Source: a virus. From it: a stretch of DNA of 44,395 bases. The stretch spans positions 1 through 44,395 of IMG/VR virus record IMGVR_UViG_3300046616_000606; one strand, 5' to 3'. The notes beneath the pieces are model-generated. The model worked only from the letters and a program-made list of their open reading frames with translations. It did not search any database and had not been told where the DNA came from. The position numbers and the translations under genes were made by a program. Positions 37,559 through 43,267 of this stretch are shown here, piece after piece; positions within the stretch are counted from its first letter, which is position 1; every line of letters begins with the position of its first letter.

Positions 37559-38449
37559 TTACTGGGCGGGTTCGCCGTTGGTCATGAAGTCCAGGACCGC
37601 GGCCACCTCGGCACTGGTGAGGTCTTTCGACTTCTGGATCTCGGGGCGAGTGCGTCCACGAAGGAAGGCGATCGCCTCTTCGGGATCGGTGATCCCACCC
37701 TCAGCCAGTCCGGCGACGAGCCGCGCGATCTCCGCCTCGGTCGCCGGCGTGTCAGTCGCCTCCACGGGATCCTCGGATACTCCCAACGCTGCAGCGAGGC
37801 CAGCGGTGCCACCCTTCGGCGCTGCGACGCGCTCGGACTTCACTTGCACTGGCTGCTGCAGATTCAGATCCTCGACCGAGTGGGACATGCCAAGAAGTAC
37901 GTCAGGGAACCCGGTTCGAGCAACCTCGGCCTGGCACTTCGCTCGGAGCATCTCGACGGGCAGTGACGCGTACAGCTTGTTCGTCAGGAATCCCGCGGCC
38001 TTTGCGCGCTCGATGGTCCAGGTCGACGTGACCTCGTCACCGGTGTCTGCGCGGCGACCCTTCCATGTGACCGACTCGGGTGTGGCTTCCACCTCCCACG
38101 CCCGGTGTCCGGCCGCGATGACCTGAGCGACCATGGCCCGGCTGTAAATTGCAGGCTTGCCGCGCACAATGAAGATGTTCTGCAGGGACTGGACCGCAGA
38201 GAAACCCAGTTCGGCGCCGTACAGGATTGCGGCGGTAGCGTTGTCCGCTGCGGCAGGGTTCTCCTTTTTGCCGTCCGGATACTGCTGGTAGGTCTCGGGG
38301 ACCATCGCCGTTGCCGCCAGTGCCTTGCCGAGTTGGTGTGCAGCAACCATCGCGCGGGCCTGCTTCTCGATGCGCTCGAGCGCACGATCTGACGGGTCGA
38401 TGGTCTCGACTGCGGACGGGGCGTTGTACGGAGCGAGTTCATTGCTCAT
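37559..38449 (-). CDS. recT: RecT-family single-strand annealing protein, 296 aa
   Basis: RecT signature in the central region: HQLGKALAATAMVPETYQQYPDGKKENPAAADNATAAILYGAELGFSAVQSLQNIFIVRGKPAIYSRAMVAQVIAAGH, followed by TWTIERAKAAGFLTNKLYASLPVEMLRAKCQAEVAR. It anneals complementary single strands made by the partner exonuclease. The start overlaps the stop of the exonuclease gene (ATGA), the standard pairing. The C-terminal 100 residues are a linker plus a small helical tail (LTSAEVAAVLDFMTNGEPAQ). Confidence 0.9.
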   Translation of the reverse strand: MSNELAPYNAPSAVETIDPSDRALERIEKQARAMVAAHQLGKALAATAMVPETYQQYPDGKKENPAAADNATAAILYGAELGFSAVQSLQNIFIVRGKPAIYSRAMVAQVIAAGHRAWEVEATPESVTWKGRRADTGDEVTSTWTIERAKAAGFLTNKLYASLPVEMLRAKCQAEVARTGFPDVLLGMSHSVEDLNLQQPVQVKSERVAAPKGGTAGLAAALGVSEDPVEATDTPATEAEIARLVAGLAEGGITDPEEAIAFLRGRTRPEIQKSKDLTSAEVAAVLDFMTNGEPAQ

Positions 38450-39354
38450 GCTGAGATTCCTTCGATCGTGGCCGGATCGGCCTTGGTGTTGGAGCGGAGT
38501 GAGATTGAGTCGCCGCGGCCAGGTGTCCGTGTGGCGATCTTGAGATCGATGACGACTGCGGTCTGGGCGTTGCCCATGACATCGAGGACGCGAGTCTTCA
38601 ATCCGCGCAGTCGCTTCGTGATCTCTTTGTCGTCAGCCACTGCGGTCAGATAGTCCGCGGCTAGGTCGGGATCGAGTTGGACCTCGCGGCCGTCGATCTC
38701 GGGGTGCAGCCGACGGACGGTCTCGTAAGTGCTGATCGTGTCGTCGAGTTCGGGTGGTTCACCGGCGGCCAGGCTGGCATTCCACTTCCGCACCGCTGCG
38801 ACGATCGCCGCGGCGAGTTGTGCGCTGTACTCGATGACGTAGATCTTCGGCTTGCCGTACTGCGGCCACAGAACGATGTTCGCGGGCGCAGTGAAACCGG
38901 TGACACGCTGCTGCCAGATCACCTGTGCGGCATAGTCAGCAGGCACTTCGCCCGATCCGTCGTCGCCCCACTCTGCGAGGTCACGCGCTGTCTTGATCTC
39001 AGCGATCCGGCGCAGTGATCCACGTGATGCTCGGCCGTCGATCGTTGCTGCGTTCCCGAACTCGAACCCGTCGTCGGTGTACTGAACCTCCCCGCGCGAG
39101 AGCCGCCAGCCGGGGTTCTTGAATCGCCAGTACTCCCCCGCTGCGAGCTCGACGGCGTGCCCGTAGTCGAAATCGTCCTGCTGTGCCGTGCCGATCGGTT
39201 CGGATGGCAGGTTGCCGGCCATCTCGTGCCATAGCGAGAATTGGGACTTGAACCGTGAGATGCCGAGGATCGACGGGATCTTCGACGCGGTGATCAGCTT
39301 GAGCCACTCGGGCGATCCGGGCTCAGCCTTGTCGGTGACGATGCGCGAGGTCAC
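38446..39354 (-). CDS. YqaJ-family (lambda exonuclease-like) recombination nuclease, 302 aa
   Basis: GTG start at 39354 forms GTGA with the glutaredoxin stop and has GGGGG seven bases upstream. Family marks: GSPEWLKLITASKIPSILGISRFKSQFSLWHEMAG near the N-terminus, RIAEIKTARDLAEWGDD with the acidic/lysine catalytic pair, and PADYAAQVIWQQRVTGF. It digests one strand from double-strand ends to give substrate for RecT. The C-terminal part (LAADYLTAVADDKEITKRLRGLKTRVLDVMG) is the usual helical extension. Confidence 0.9.
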   Translation of the reverse strand: MTSRIVTDKAEPGSPEWLKLITASKIPSILGISRFKSQFSLWHEMAGNLPSEPIGTAQQDDFDYGHAVELAAGEYWRFKNPGWRLSRGEVQYTDDGFEFGNAATIDGRASRGSLRRIAEIKTARDLAEWGDDGSGEVPADYAAQVIWQQRVTGFTAPANIVLWPQYGKPKIYVIEYSAQLAAAIVAAVRKWNASLAAGEPPELDDTISTYETVRRLHPEIDGREVQLDPDLAADYLTAVADDKEITKRLRGLKTRVLDVMGNAQTAVVIDLKIATRTPGRGDSISLRSNTKADPATIEGISA

Positions 39355-39605
39355 TGCGGCACCCCCGCTTCCGCGCCGAGCGCCTTGATCTCGTCCATCT
39401 TGAACCCCGACCAGTGCGCCGTTTCTTGCGTCGACTCGACGAGGACCACAGGCATTGACGAGTAGCCCAGATCGATGCACTTCTGTCGGCCGGAGTCATC
39501 GGCAGTGACGTCGACGATGACGTAATCGATTCCATGCTTGTCGAACTCACGCTTGGTGAAATCGCACTGCTTGCAATCGGGCTTCGAAAATAGGGTGACG
39601 TTCAT
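39351..39605 (-). CDS. NrdH-like glutaredoxin, 84 aa
   Basis: Thioredoxin fold with the redox motif K-P-D-C-K-Q-C (cysteines near residues 11 and 14) and TREFDKHGIDYVIVDVTADDSGRQKCIDLGYSSMPVVLVE, where S-M-P-V is the cis-proline loop. It probably donates electrons to ribonucleotide reductase so that dNTP supply meets phage replication. ATGA overlap with the gene upstream and GTGA overlap with the exonuclease downstream. Confidence 0.85.
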   Translation of the reverse strand: MNVTLFSKPDCKQCDFTKREFDKHGIDYVIVDVTADDSGRQKCIDLGYSSMPVVLVESTQETAHWSGFKMDEIKALGAEAGVPQ

Positions 39606-39793
39606 CGTCGGCTCCAATCGATCATCAGGTTGTCGGGGTGAGTGGCCCAGATGTTGGCGCCGTACTGGACGTTCACGAGTTGCCGGCCGTCTCTGTCGAC
39701 GCTGCGGATGATGCCGGGCTCGGTTTCGAGAGTTGCTGGGTGCGTGTAGATCACCGGCTTGCCGATGCACACGATGGCTTCGGTGAGTGTCAT
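39602..39793 (-). CDS. Small SH3-like early protein, 63 aa
   Basis: Beta-rich protein (AIVCIGKPVIYTHPATLETEPGIIRSVDRDGRQLVNVQYGANIWATHPDNLMIDW) of the KOW/SH3-like type, where a short barrel carries a glycine-rich turn. GGAGG lies very close to the ATG, and the ATG overlaps the upstream stop. Coupled to the glutaredoxin gene. Function not known. Confidence 0.7.
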   Translation of the reverse strand: MTLTEAIVCIGKPVIYTHPATLETEPGIIRSVDRDGRQLVNVQYGANIWATHPDNLMIDWSRR

Positions 39794-39942
39794 TCCTCCA
39801 CCGCCTGTGATCGGGCGTGCGCGTTGAGGTCTCGTCGGTCGAGGGTTTCGCCGAAGCAACCGGCGGGACGGCAGTTGGCGGATCGAGTCTTGGATGGGCA
39901 TGTAGACCTCGGGCAGATCCACGTATTGAGCGAGGAATTCAT
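39790..39942 (-). CDS. Small cysteine-rich protein, 50 aa
   Basis: ATGA overlaps at both ends show it belongs to the translated chain. The sequence MNSSLNTWICPRSTCPSKTRSANC... holds four regularly placed cysteines (WICPRSTC, ANC, AGC) that could bind zinc. It ends FGETLDRRDLNAHARSQAVEE. Similar short Cys-rich proteins occur in actinophage early regions as I recall. No role known. Confidence 0.65.
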   Translation of the reverse strand: MNSSLNTWICPRSTCPSKTRSANCRPAGCFGETLDRRDLNAHARSQAVEE

Positions 39943-40061
39943 TGGTGGTCCTGATCTTTTGCGATGTCGTAGTGGTGATCGGCGAGGTCGAACAGTCCCG
40001 GTTCGGTGTCGTACCAATCGTCTCGGGTGACGGGATCCTGCAGCGGGTCAAAGGGACTCAT
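39939..40061 (-). CDS. Tiny acidic protein, 40 aa
   Basis: MSPFDPLQDPVTRDDWYDTEPGLFDLADHHYDIAKDQDHQ. It is very acidic with many aromatic residues, a composition seen in phage inhibitors and DNA mimics, though nothing proves that. ATGA overlaps with both neighbours support that it is translated. Confidence 0.65.
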   Translation of the reverse strand: MSPFDPLQDPVTRDDWYDTEPGLFDLADHHYDIAKDQDHQ

Positions 40062-40261
40062 GCGTCGACCGCCCTCGACGCCAGAGCGAGTAGGCGCTCG
40101 AATGTGATGCGCCGGAACTCGTCACGAGCGTGCAGAGCAGGCCCGTCGTAGCTGTGCCAGTTCGAAAGTCGTTCGAGTTCGCGAGTCAGTTCCTCATCGC
40201 GCTTAGCGATTTCGCGGATTGCTTCGGCGATCGAGCCAACAGTGGACTTGGTGTCACTCAT
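40058..40261 (-). CDS. Small helical early protein, 67 aa
   Basis: A charged helical protein (SIAEAIREIAKRDEELTRELERLSNW, then DEFRRITFERLLALASRAVDA), probably an oligomer. The ATG at 40261 overlaps the upstream stop and its stop overlaps the next start (ATGA at both sides). No known family. Confidence 0.65.
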   Translation of the reverse strand: MSDTKSTVGSIAEAIREIAKRDEELTRELERLSNWHSYDGPALHARDEFRRITFERLLALASRAVDA

Positions 40262-40500
40262 CGGACACCACCGATAGGCGCGATGGAGTAGAGCCAGACG
40301 AGCGCAACAATCGTGGCGACAGTGCCGAGAATGCAGACCAGGTAGACCCACCACGCGACCTCCGGGGCCTCGATGATCGTCTGCTCAGCACGATGCTTGC
40401 CGACGTACTGAGGCTCGACACGCTGCGGCCGAAGCTCCCAGAAGTCGGCGGCCTTAGAGTCAGTTGCGTTGTCTGGCGCGGTGTTTTGGGTATGCGTCAT
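40258..40500 (-). CDS. Small membrane protein, 80 aa
   Basis: The polar N-terminal half contains WELRPQRVEPQYVGKHRAEQTIIEAPE. A single hydrophobic segment at about residues 52-75 (VAWWVYLVCILGTVATIVALVWLYSI) follows. It would sit in the cytoplasmic membrane with its N-terminus in the cytoplasm or outside. AAGGA lies about ten bases before the ATG. It follows the structured element at 40548-40609. Confidence 0.65.
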   Translation of the reverse strand: MTHTQNTAPDNATDSKAADFWELRPQRVEPQYVGKHRAEQTIIEAPEVAWWVYLVCILGTVATIVALVWLYSIAPIGGVR

Positions 40501-40547
40501 CGCAAAATGTCCTTCGCAGGAGAAATGGGGAGTGTGGGAAGTTTGGG

Positions 40548-40609
40548 CCGGTGGCGTCGGGTTGCCGGCCATCGGGACCGGCACGGTCCTACAGTGGTGA
40601 CGCCACCGG
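40548..40609 (-). other. Nested inverted repeat, possible structured RNA or terminator
   Basis: Outer arms 40548-40558 and 40599-40609 (CCGGTGGCGTC and complement) are perfect over 11 bases. They enclose a second stem GCCGG/CCGGC (40564-40568/40578-40582). It fills most of the 119-base gap between two early genes. The asymmetric inner loops look more like a folded RNA than a simple terminator. Confidence 0.5.
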
Positions 40610-40619
40610 AGTCATTGGG

Positions 40620-40838
40620 CTACATCGGGATAGCGGCTCGGAGGGCGCCGAGCGCGGAGATGAAGTCGTTGCCAGCTTCGATCAGTGCGAGCATCGCGGC
40701 CGTCTCCTCCTCGTCGGTACGCGGACCGGTCGGGCAATCGAGATTGTGTTGCGCTGCGAGTCGCGCGTCTTCGGCGTCGAACAGTGACCGGACCGCGGAC
40801 TCGGCGAGCTGACGCTGCATTGCGGTGGTGGAGATCAT
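40620..40838 (-). CDS. Small early protein, 72 aa
   Basis: ATG 40838 overlaps the antirepressor stop (ATGA). A mostly helical sequence (MISTTAMQRQLAESAVRSLFDAEDARLAAQHNLDCPTGPRTDEEETAAMLALIEAGNDFISALGALRAAIPM) with no recognised family. It ends 11 bases before the nested inverted repeat, which may close this translational unit. Confidence 0.65.
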   Translation of the reverse strand: MISTTAMQRQLAESAVRSLFDAEDARLAAQHNLDCPTGPRTDEEETAAMLALIEAGNDFISALGALRAAIPM

Positions 40839-41599
40839 GCTGCGTCTTCCTTCGTCCAGCGCGGCACCATCCGCGAGATTGCCTGCGCACCTTCGGCAGT
40901 GATCTTGAGTGTGTGCATGACCTCGCCTCGGAACCGCGGGGCTTCGTGGGTTTCGCATCGCTGGAAGTACGCCTTCTTGTCCGAGCGCTCCGAGTAACGG
41001 CGGACCGGAATCTTGCAGTCCTTCGAGTTGGACCAGCGAGACGTTTCCTCGACGTAGATCCATTTACGGTCGATCAGTTCTCGGCGAAGCCAGCCTTCGC
41101 TGATATCGAGCGTCGAAGCCACCGTGCGGAACGACATGACGTCACTGCCTGCCACGAAGATGTCGACGTACTCCGCCTTCGGCTCAAGCTCTGCCACGCG
41201 CTCAGTGAGTGCAGCCACGCGGGTGGCTGAGATCGAGAGCGCCTGATGGATCAGCTCGTCATCGGTTAGCGCCGGCGCCGTGGAGTAGGTGCCGGTGTCC
41301 CGAATTGCGGGCCACACCTCGTGAGTCAAGAAGCGACGGAAGCGGCGAGCTTCGGGCTTGCGGGAGTCGAGGACGAGATCTGTTGCGCCATCCTCGGACA
41401 CGACCCACATGTTGCGGTTCTGTCCGCCCGACCTGATTGGGGTTAGAACCCGATCAGCTTCGTCGAGTCGTTCGACCGCGGTTCGCACATCCTTGATGTC
41501 GAGCGCCTGACAGATGTCGAGGGCAACCGCCCAACGCTTGCCGTCGATGTCGGCGGTCCGGATCTCGGTGGACTCGTAGCTGAAGCGTTCGATGCTCAT
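40835..41599 (-). CDS. Phage antirepressor, BRO-N plus KilAC, 254 aa
   Basis: The N-terminal BRO/P22 Ant-like domain covers about residues 1-115 (IDGKRWAVALDICQALDIKDVRTAVERLDEADR; GATDLVLDSRKPEARRFRRFLTHEVWPAIRDTGTY). A short coiled coil follows, then a KilA-C type domain about 140-250 (FVAGSDVMSFRTVASTLDISEGWLRRELIDRKWIYVEET; GEVMHTLKITAEGAQAISRMV). Such proteins bind and inactivate phage repressors, favouring lytic growth. In the early operon below the Cro-like gene, this fits a lysis-lysogeny role. ATGA overlaps at both ends. Confidence 0.88.
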   Translation of the reverse strand: MSIERFSYESTEIRTADIDGKRWAVALDICQALDIKDVRTAVERLDEADRVLTPIRSGGQNRNMWVVSEDGATDLVLDSRKPEARRFRRFLTHEVWPAIRDTGTYSTAPALTDDELIHQALSISATRVAALTERVAELEPKAEYVDIFVAGSDVMSFRTVASTLDISEGWLRRELIDRKWIYVEETSRWSNSKDCKIPVRRYSERSDKKAYFQRCETHEAPRFRGEVMHTLKITAEGAQAISRMVPRWTKEDAA

Positions 41600-42099
41600 A
41601 CGAGGCCGCCATTCTTGGCCTGATCGTGGAGTGCTGCGCGCAGCTCGTCGATGAGAAGGAAAGTTGCGTCGCGGTCGAAGTAGAGGTCGTCGGAGCCGCC
41701 GACACTCATAGCGATTGCGTTGAGCGGTGCGTCATAGCGAGCCGAGATATGCGGGTCAGTGACCTCGGTCGCCGGGGTAGCCGAAGCGTCCCCGGCGCCG
41801 GGACCATCTCCTACGCTGTGAGCGCCAGCATCATCAGCCAAAGGAGAAGAACTGTGATCACCCTGCAATACGGAGGTTCGATCTACCCCCTGACCGTCCA
41901 GGGAGAGCACGAGATCAGAGACCTCGTCAGCAAGGGCGGCGGATGGTTTGACCTTGTCAGGGGTGGAGAGTCGCTGAGCCTCTGGATTGGCCCGGGCATC
42001 CCCCTCGTTATCAAGACCGTCGCGTAGCCGAGAAGCTTCGCAGATCGCGCAAGGAGCGATGCCTGTGGCGATCCGGGGTCGTGCGGTAATCTCAGTCAT
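41596..42099 (-). CDS. Hypothetical early protein, 167 aa (overlaps an antisense gene)
   Basis: ATG 42099 has AAGGA five bases upstream, and the stop overlaps the antirepressor ATG (ATGA). The N-terminus (RPRIATGIAPCAICEASRLRDGL) and the C-terminus (MSVGGSDDLYFDRDATFLLIDELRAALHDQ) look like real protein. The central 80 residues are low in complexity with weak codon bias. Just there, a rightward frame with better coding features lies antisense (41854-42027). So the middle may be relaxed linker, or the leftward gene may really be two smaller ones. No family known. Confidence 0.5.
   Translation of the reverse strand: MTEITARPRIATGIAPCAICEASRLRDGLDNEGDARANPEAQRLSTPDKVKPSAALADEVSDLVLSLDGQGVDRTSVLQGDHSSSPLADDAGAHSVGDGPGAGDASATPATEVTDPHISARYDAPLNAIAMSVGGSDDLYFDRDATFLLIDELRAALHDQAKNGGLV
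41854..42027 (+). CDS. 57-aa protein encoded antisense within the early operon
   Basis: GTG start seven bases after AAGGAG, an excellent ribosome site. The sequence (MITLQYGGSIYPLTVQGEHE, then IRDLVSKGGGWFDLVRGGESLSLWIGPGIPLVIKTVA) is compact and beta-rich, and its codons end mostly in G or C, more so than the opposite frame. A rightward terminator follows at 42129-42161. Together these suggest a real gene transcribed against the early operon, perhaps active in the lysogen. No family known. Confidence 0.55.
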   Translation: MITLQYGGSIYPLTVQGEHEIRDLVSKGGGWFDLVRGGESLSLWIGPGIPLVIKTVA

Positions 42100-42128
42100 T
42101 AGATTCCTTTTCCAGAGGTGATCGACGG

Positions 42129-42161
42129 GCCGTCATCTGTTCGCGCAGATGGCGGCTTTTT
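42129..42161 (+). terminator. Rightward rho-independent terminator inside the leftward operon
   Basis: Arms 42129-42139 and 42146-42156 (GCCGTCATCTG / CAGATGGCGGC) pair over 11 bases with one G-U, a six-base loop, then TTTTT (42157-42161). The T-run works only for rightward transcription; on the minus strand the stem has a mismatch and no T-run. It would end the message of the 57-aa gene. Confidence 0.7.
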
Positions 42162-42391
42162 CAAGCGGTGCGCCGGAGCCTTTGAGGTTTGACGCCAGAT
42201 CGCCAAGCGATCGCGTCGGACGGAAGAATCAGCCACCGACTCTTGCGACTGCCGGTCTGCCTGGCCTTGAGTTCGCCTCGCTGGCAAGCAATCACGACTG
42301 CGTCGTATGACGGACTGGTGTACGTGCCCGGCCCCTGCCAGCCGAGCAGGTGCGCAATCTGCTTCGGGGTCTGCGGAATCTCGGCGCTCAT
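42161..42391 (-). CDS. Small HTH protein, excisionase-like, 76 aa
   Basis: MSAEIPQTPKQIAHLLGW is the first helix pair, and VVIACQRGELKARQTGSRKSRWLILPSDAIAWRSG is the wing with the basic residues typical of Xis/MerR-like phage proteins. ATGA overlap with the Cro-like gene. It probably binds DNA either as an excisionase with the integrase at the right end or as an early regulator. A second protein of this general kind is encoded at 3283-3447. Confidence 0.7.
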   Translation of the reverse strand: MSAEIPQTPKQIAHLLGWQGPGTYTSPSYDAVVIACQRGELKARQTGSRKSRWLILPSDAIAWRSGVKPQRLRRTA

Positions 42392-42624
42392 GCCGCGCTC
42401 CGAGTGAGGGCGTCTGAAGTCGGGATGAGTTGTTCGAAAGGAACATCGAGTGCGATCGCGATCAGTACGATCTGATCGAGGCCAAACGAGACCTGCCCGT
42501 TCAGTCGGCGCTTCAGCGTCGACGGAGGGATTCCGGTGTCATCTGACAGAGATTCAATGGTCGCGCCGGCTGCCTTTTTGGCGTCGCGCACGGCCGCTGC
42601 GGTGAGTTCGTTGATTGGGACCAT
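42388..42624 (-). CDS. Cro-like HTH regulator, 78 aa
   Basis: First gene of the early operon. The ATG at 42624 is chosen because it lies seven bases after a near-consensus -10, so the message is essentially leaderless; upstream in-frame ATGs fall within promoter and operator. HTH of XRE/Cro type: AAVRDAKKAAGATIESLSDDTGIPPSTLKRRLNGQVSFGLDQIVLIAIALDVPFEQLI. It likely represses the divergent repressor gene at 42738 on induction. Confidence 0.8.
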   Translation of the reverse strand: MVPINELTAAAVRDAKKAAGATIESLSDDTGIPPSTLKRRLNGQVSFGLDQIVLIAIALDVPFEQLIPTSDALTRSAA

Positions 42625-42726
42625 GCGGACTAGATTAAGGACCATACGGACCAAATGTCAAGCATGGGATTCCGGCACTTGGTCCATACGGGACAAAGAA
42701 GTTTCTTTTCGGTCCTAAATGTGGTC
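42618..42726. promoter_or_regulatory. Operator repeats of the lysis-lysogeny switch
   Basis: The core CCAT(A/G)CGG occurs at 42621, 42642 and 42684, within GGACCATGCGGACT, GGACCATACGGACC and GGTCCATACGGGAC. A less similar GGTCCTAAATGTGGTC lies at 42711-42726. The first covers the Cro start, the second the spacer of its promoter, the others the repressor side. This is the layout of a phage immunity region with several operators. Confidence 0.65.
42632..42661 (-). promoter_or_regulatory. Early leftward promoter of the Cro-like gene
   Basis: TTGACA (42661-42656), an 18-base spacer, and TAATCT (42637-42632) on the minus strand. It is the best promoter match seen in the window. Seven bases later comes the ATG at 42624. 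An operator repeat sits within the spacer. Confidence 0.75.
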
Positions 42727-42732
42727 TAATAT
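42727..42732 (+). promoter_or_regulatory. Candidate -10 of the repressor gene
   Basis: TAATAT five bases before the ATG at 42738, suggesting a leaderless message. The -35 region is poor, as in many repressor-maintenance promoters. Confidence 0.5.
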
Positions 42733-42737
42733 GACCT

Positions 42738-42974
42738 ATGGATATAGAACAGCTGAACAGGATGATCGGCGACGAGATACGAGCAGCTCGCGCGCGAATG
42801 AACCTCAGCAGGGAAGCGTTGGCCACGAAGACGGGCCTGAGTTCGAAGACTATCCAGCGCCTTGAGAATGGTGAGCGTCCCGCGGACATGGCTCAAATGG
42901 GGGCGATCTGTGAAGTCTTCGGCGAGCAGATACCTGAGTTACTAGGTCGCGCTATTGCAAGACTGGATCAATAG
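42738..42974 (+). CDS. XRE-family repressor, 78 aa
   Basis: An HTH of the cI/XRE type fills most of the protein: LNRMIGDEIRAARARMNLSREALATKTGLSSKTIQRLENGERPADMAQMGAICEVFGEQIPELLG. It is divergent from the Cro-like gene with shared operators between them, so it is the likely immunity repressor, although it lacks the C-terminal peptidase domain of lambda cI. Without that domain, RecA-triggered self-cleavage is not expected, which leaves induction to the antirepressor or to LexA. Its 3' end overlaps the convergent HTH gene by 33 bases. Confidence 0.82.
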   Translation: MDIEQLNRMIGDEIRAARARMNLSREALATKTGLSSKTIQRLENGERPADMAQMGAICEVFGEQIPELLGRAIARLDQ

Positions 42975-43154
42975 CTTCCAGTCCAACTGGAGCGTGTGAG
43001 CGATCACCACGATCTCGGACACCGAGAACTCACGCTCTCCAAGGATCTGCTGCCGCACCTGTTGCGCCGATCGCTTTGTCAGCCCCGCTACACGCTCGAG
43101 ACTGATGGATCGATCAACAACTACTGCTCGGTGCAGCTCCGCCTCAATTGTCAT
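42942..43154 (-). CDS. Third small HTH protein, 70 aa
   Basis: An HTH-like sequence: SISLERVAGLTKRSAQQVRQQILGEREFSVSEIVVIAHTLQLDWKLLI, structurally similar to the Cro-like protein at 42388. It runs against the repressor gene, overlapping its end, and its upstream region holds an SOS box at 43201-43212. A LexA-controlled regulator that acts against the repressor at induction would fit, as in some temperate phages; not proven. No clear ribosome site. Confidence 0.6.
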   Translation of the reverse strand: MTIEAELHRAVVVDRSISLERVAGLTKRSAQQVRQQILGEREFSVSEIVVIAHTLQLDWKLLIQSCNSAT

Positions 43155-43200
43155 TTACGCCGCCTTCGGATCTTCCTACCATTCGAACCTCGAACAGTTC

Positions 43201-43212
43201 GAACATATGTTC
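43201..43212. promoter_or_regulatory. Actinobacterial SOS (LexA) box
   Basis: GAACATATGTTC is a perfect match to the core GAAC-N4-GTTC used by LexA in mycobacteria and relatives. Flanking TTCGAAC motifs lie at 43184-43190 and 43197-43203. It is 47 bases before the leftward HTH gene (43154) and 56 bases before the integrase start, so it can control either or both. Confidence 0.75.
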
Positions 43213-43267
43213 GCACATAACGGCGACATCGGTCCGCTATTGGTCCGGTTCTTGAAAGGAGTCGTCG

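Noticed and set aside
42625-42654. Upstream ATGs of the Cro-like gene (42654 and 42645)
   Set aside because: They lie between the -35 and -10 hexamers and within operator repeats, so they would not be in the transcript.
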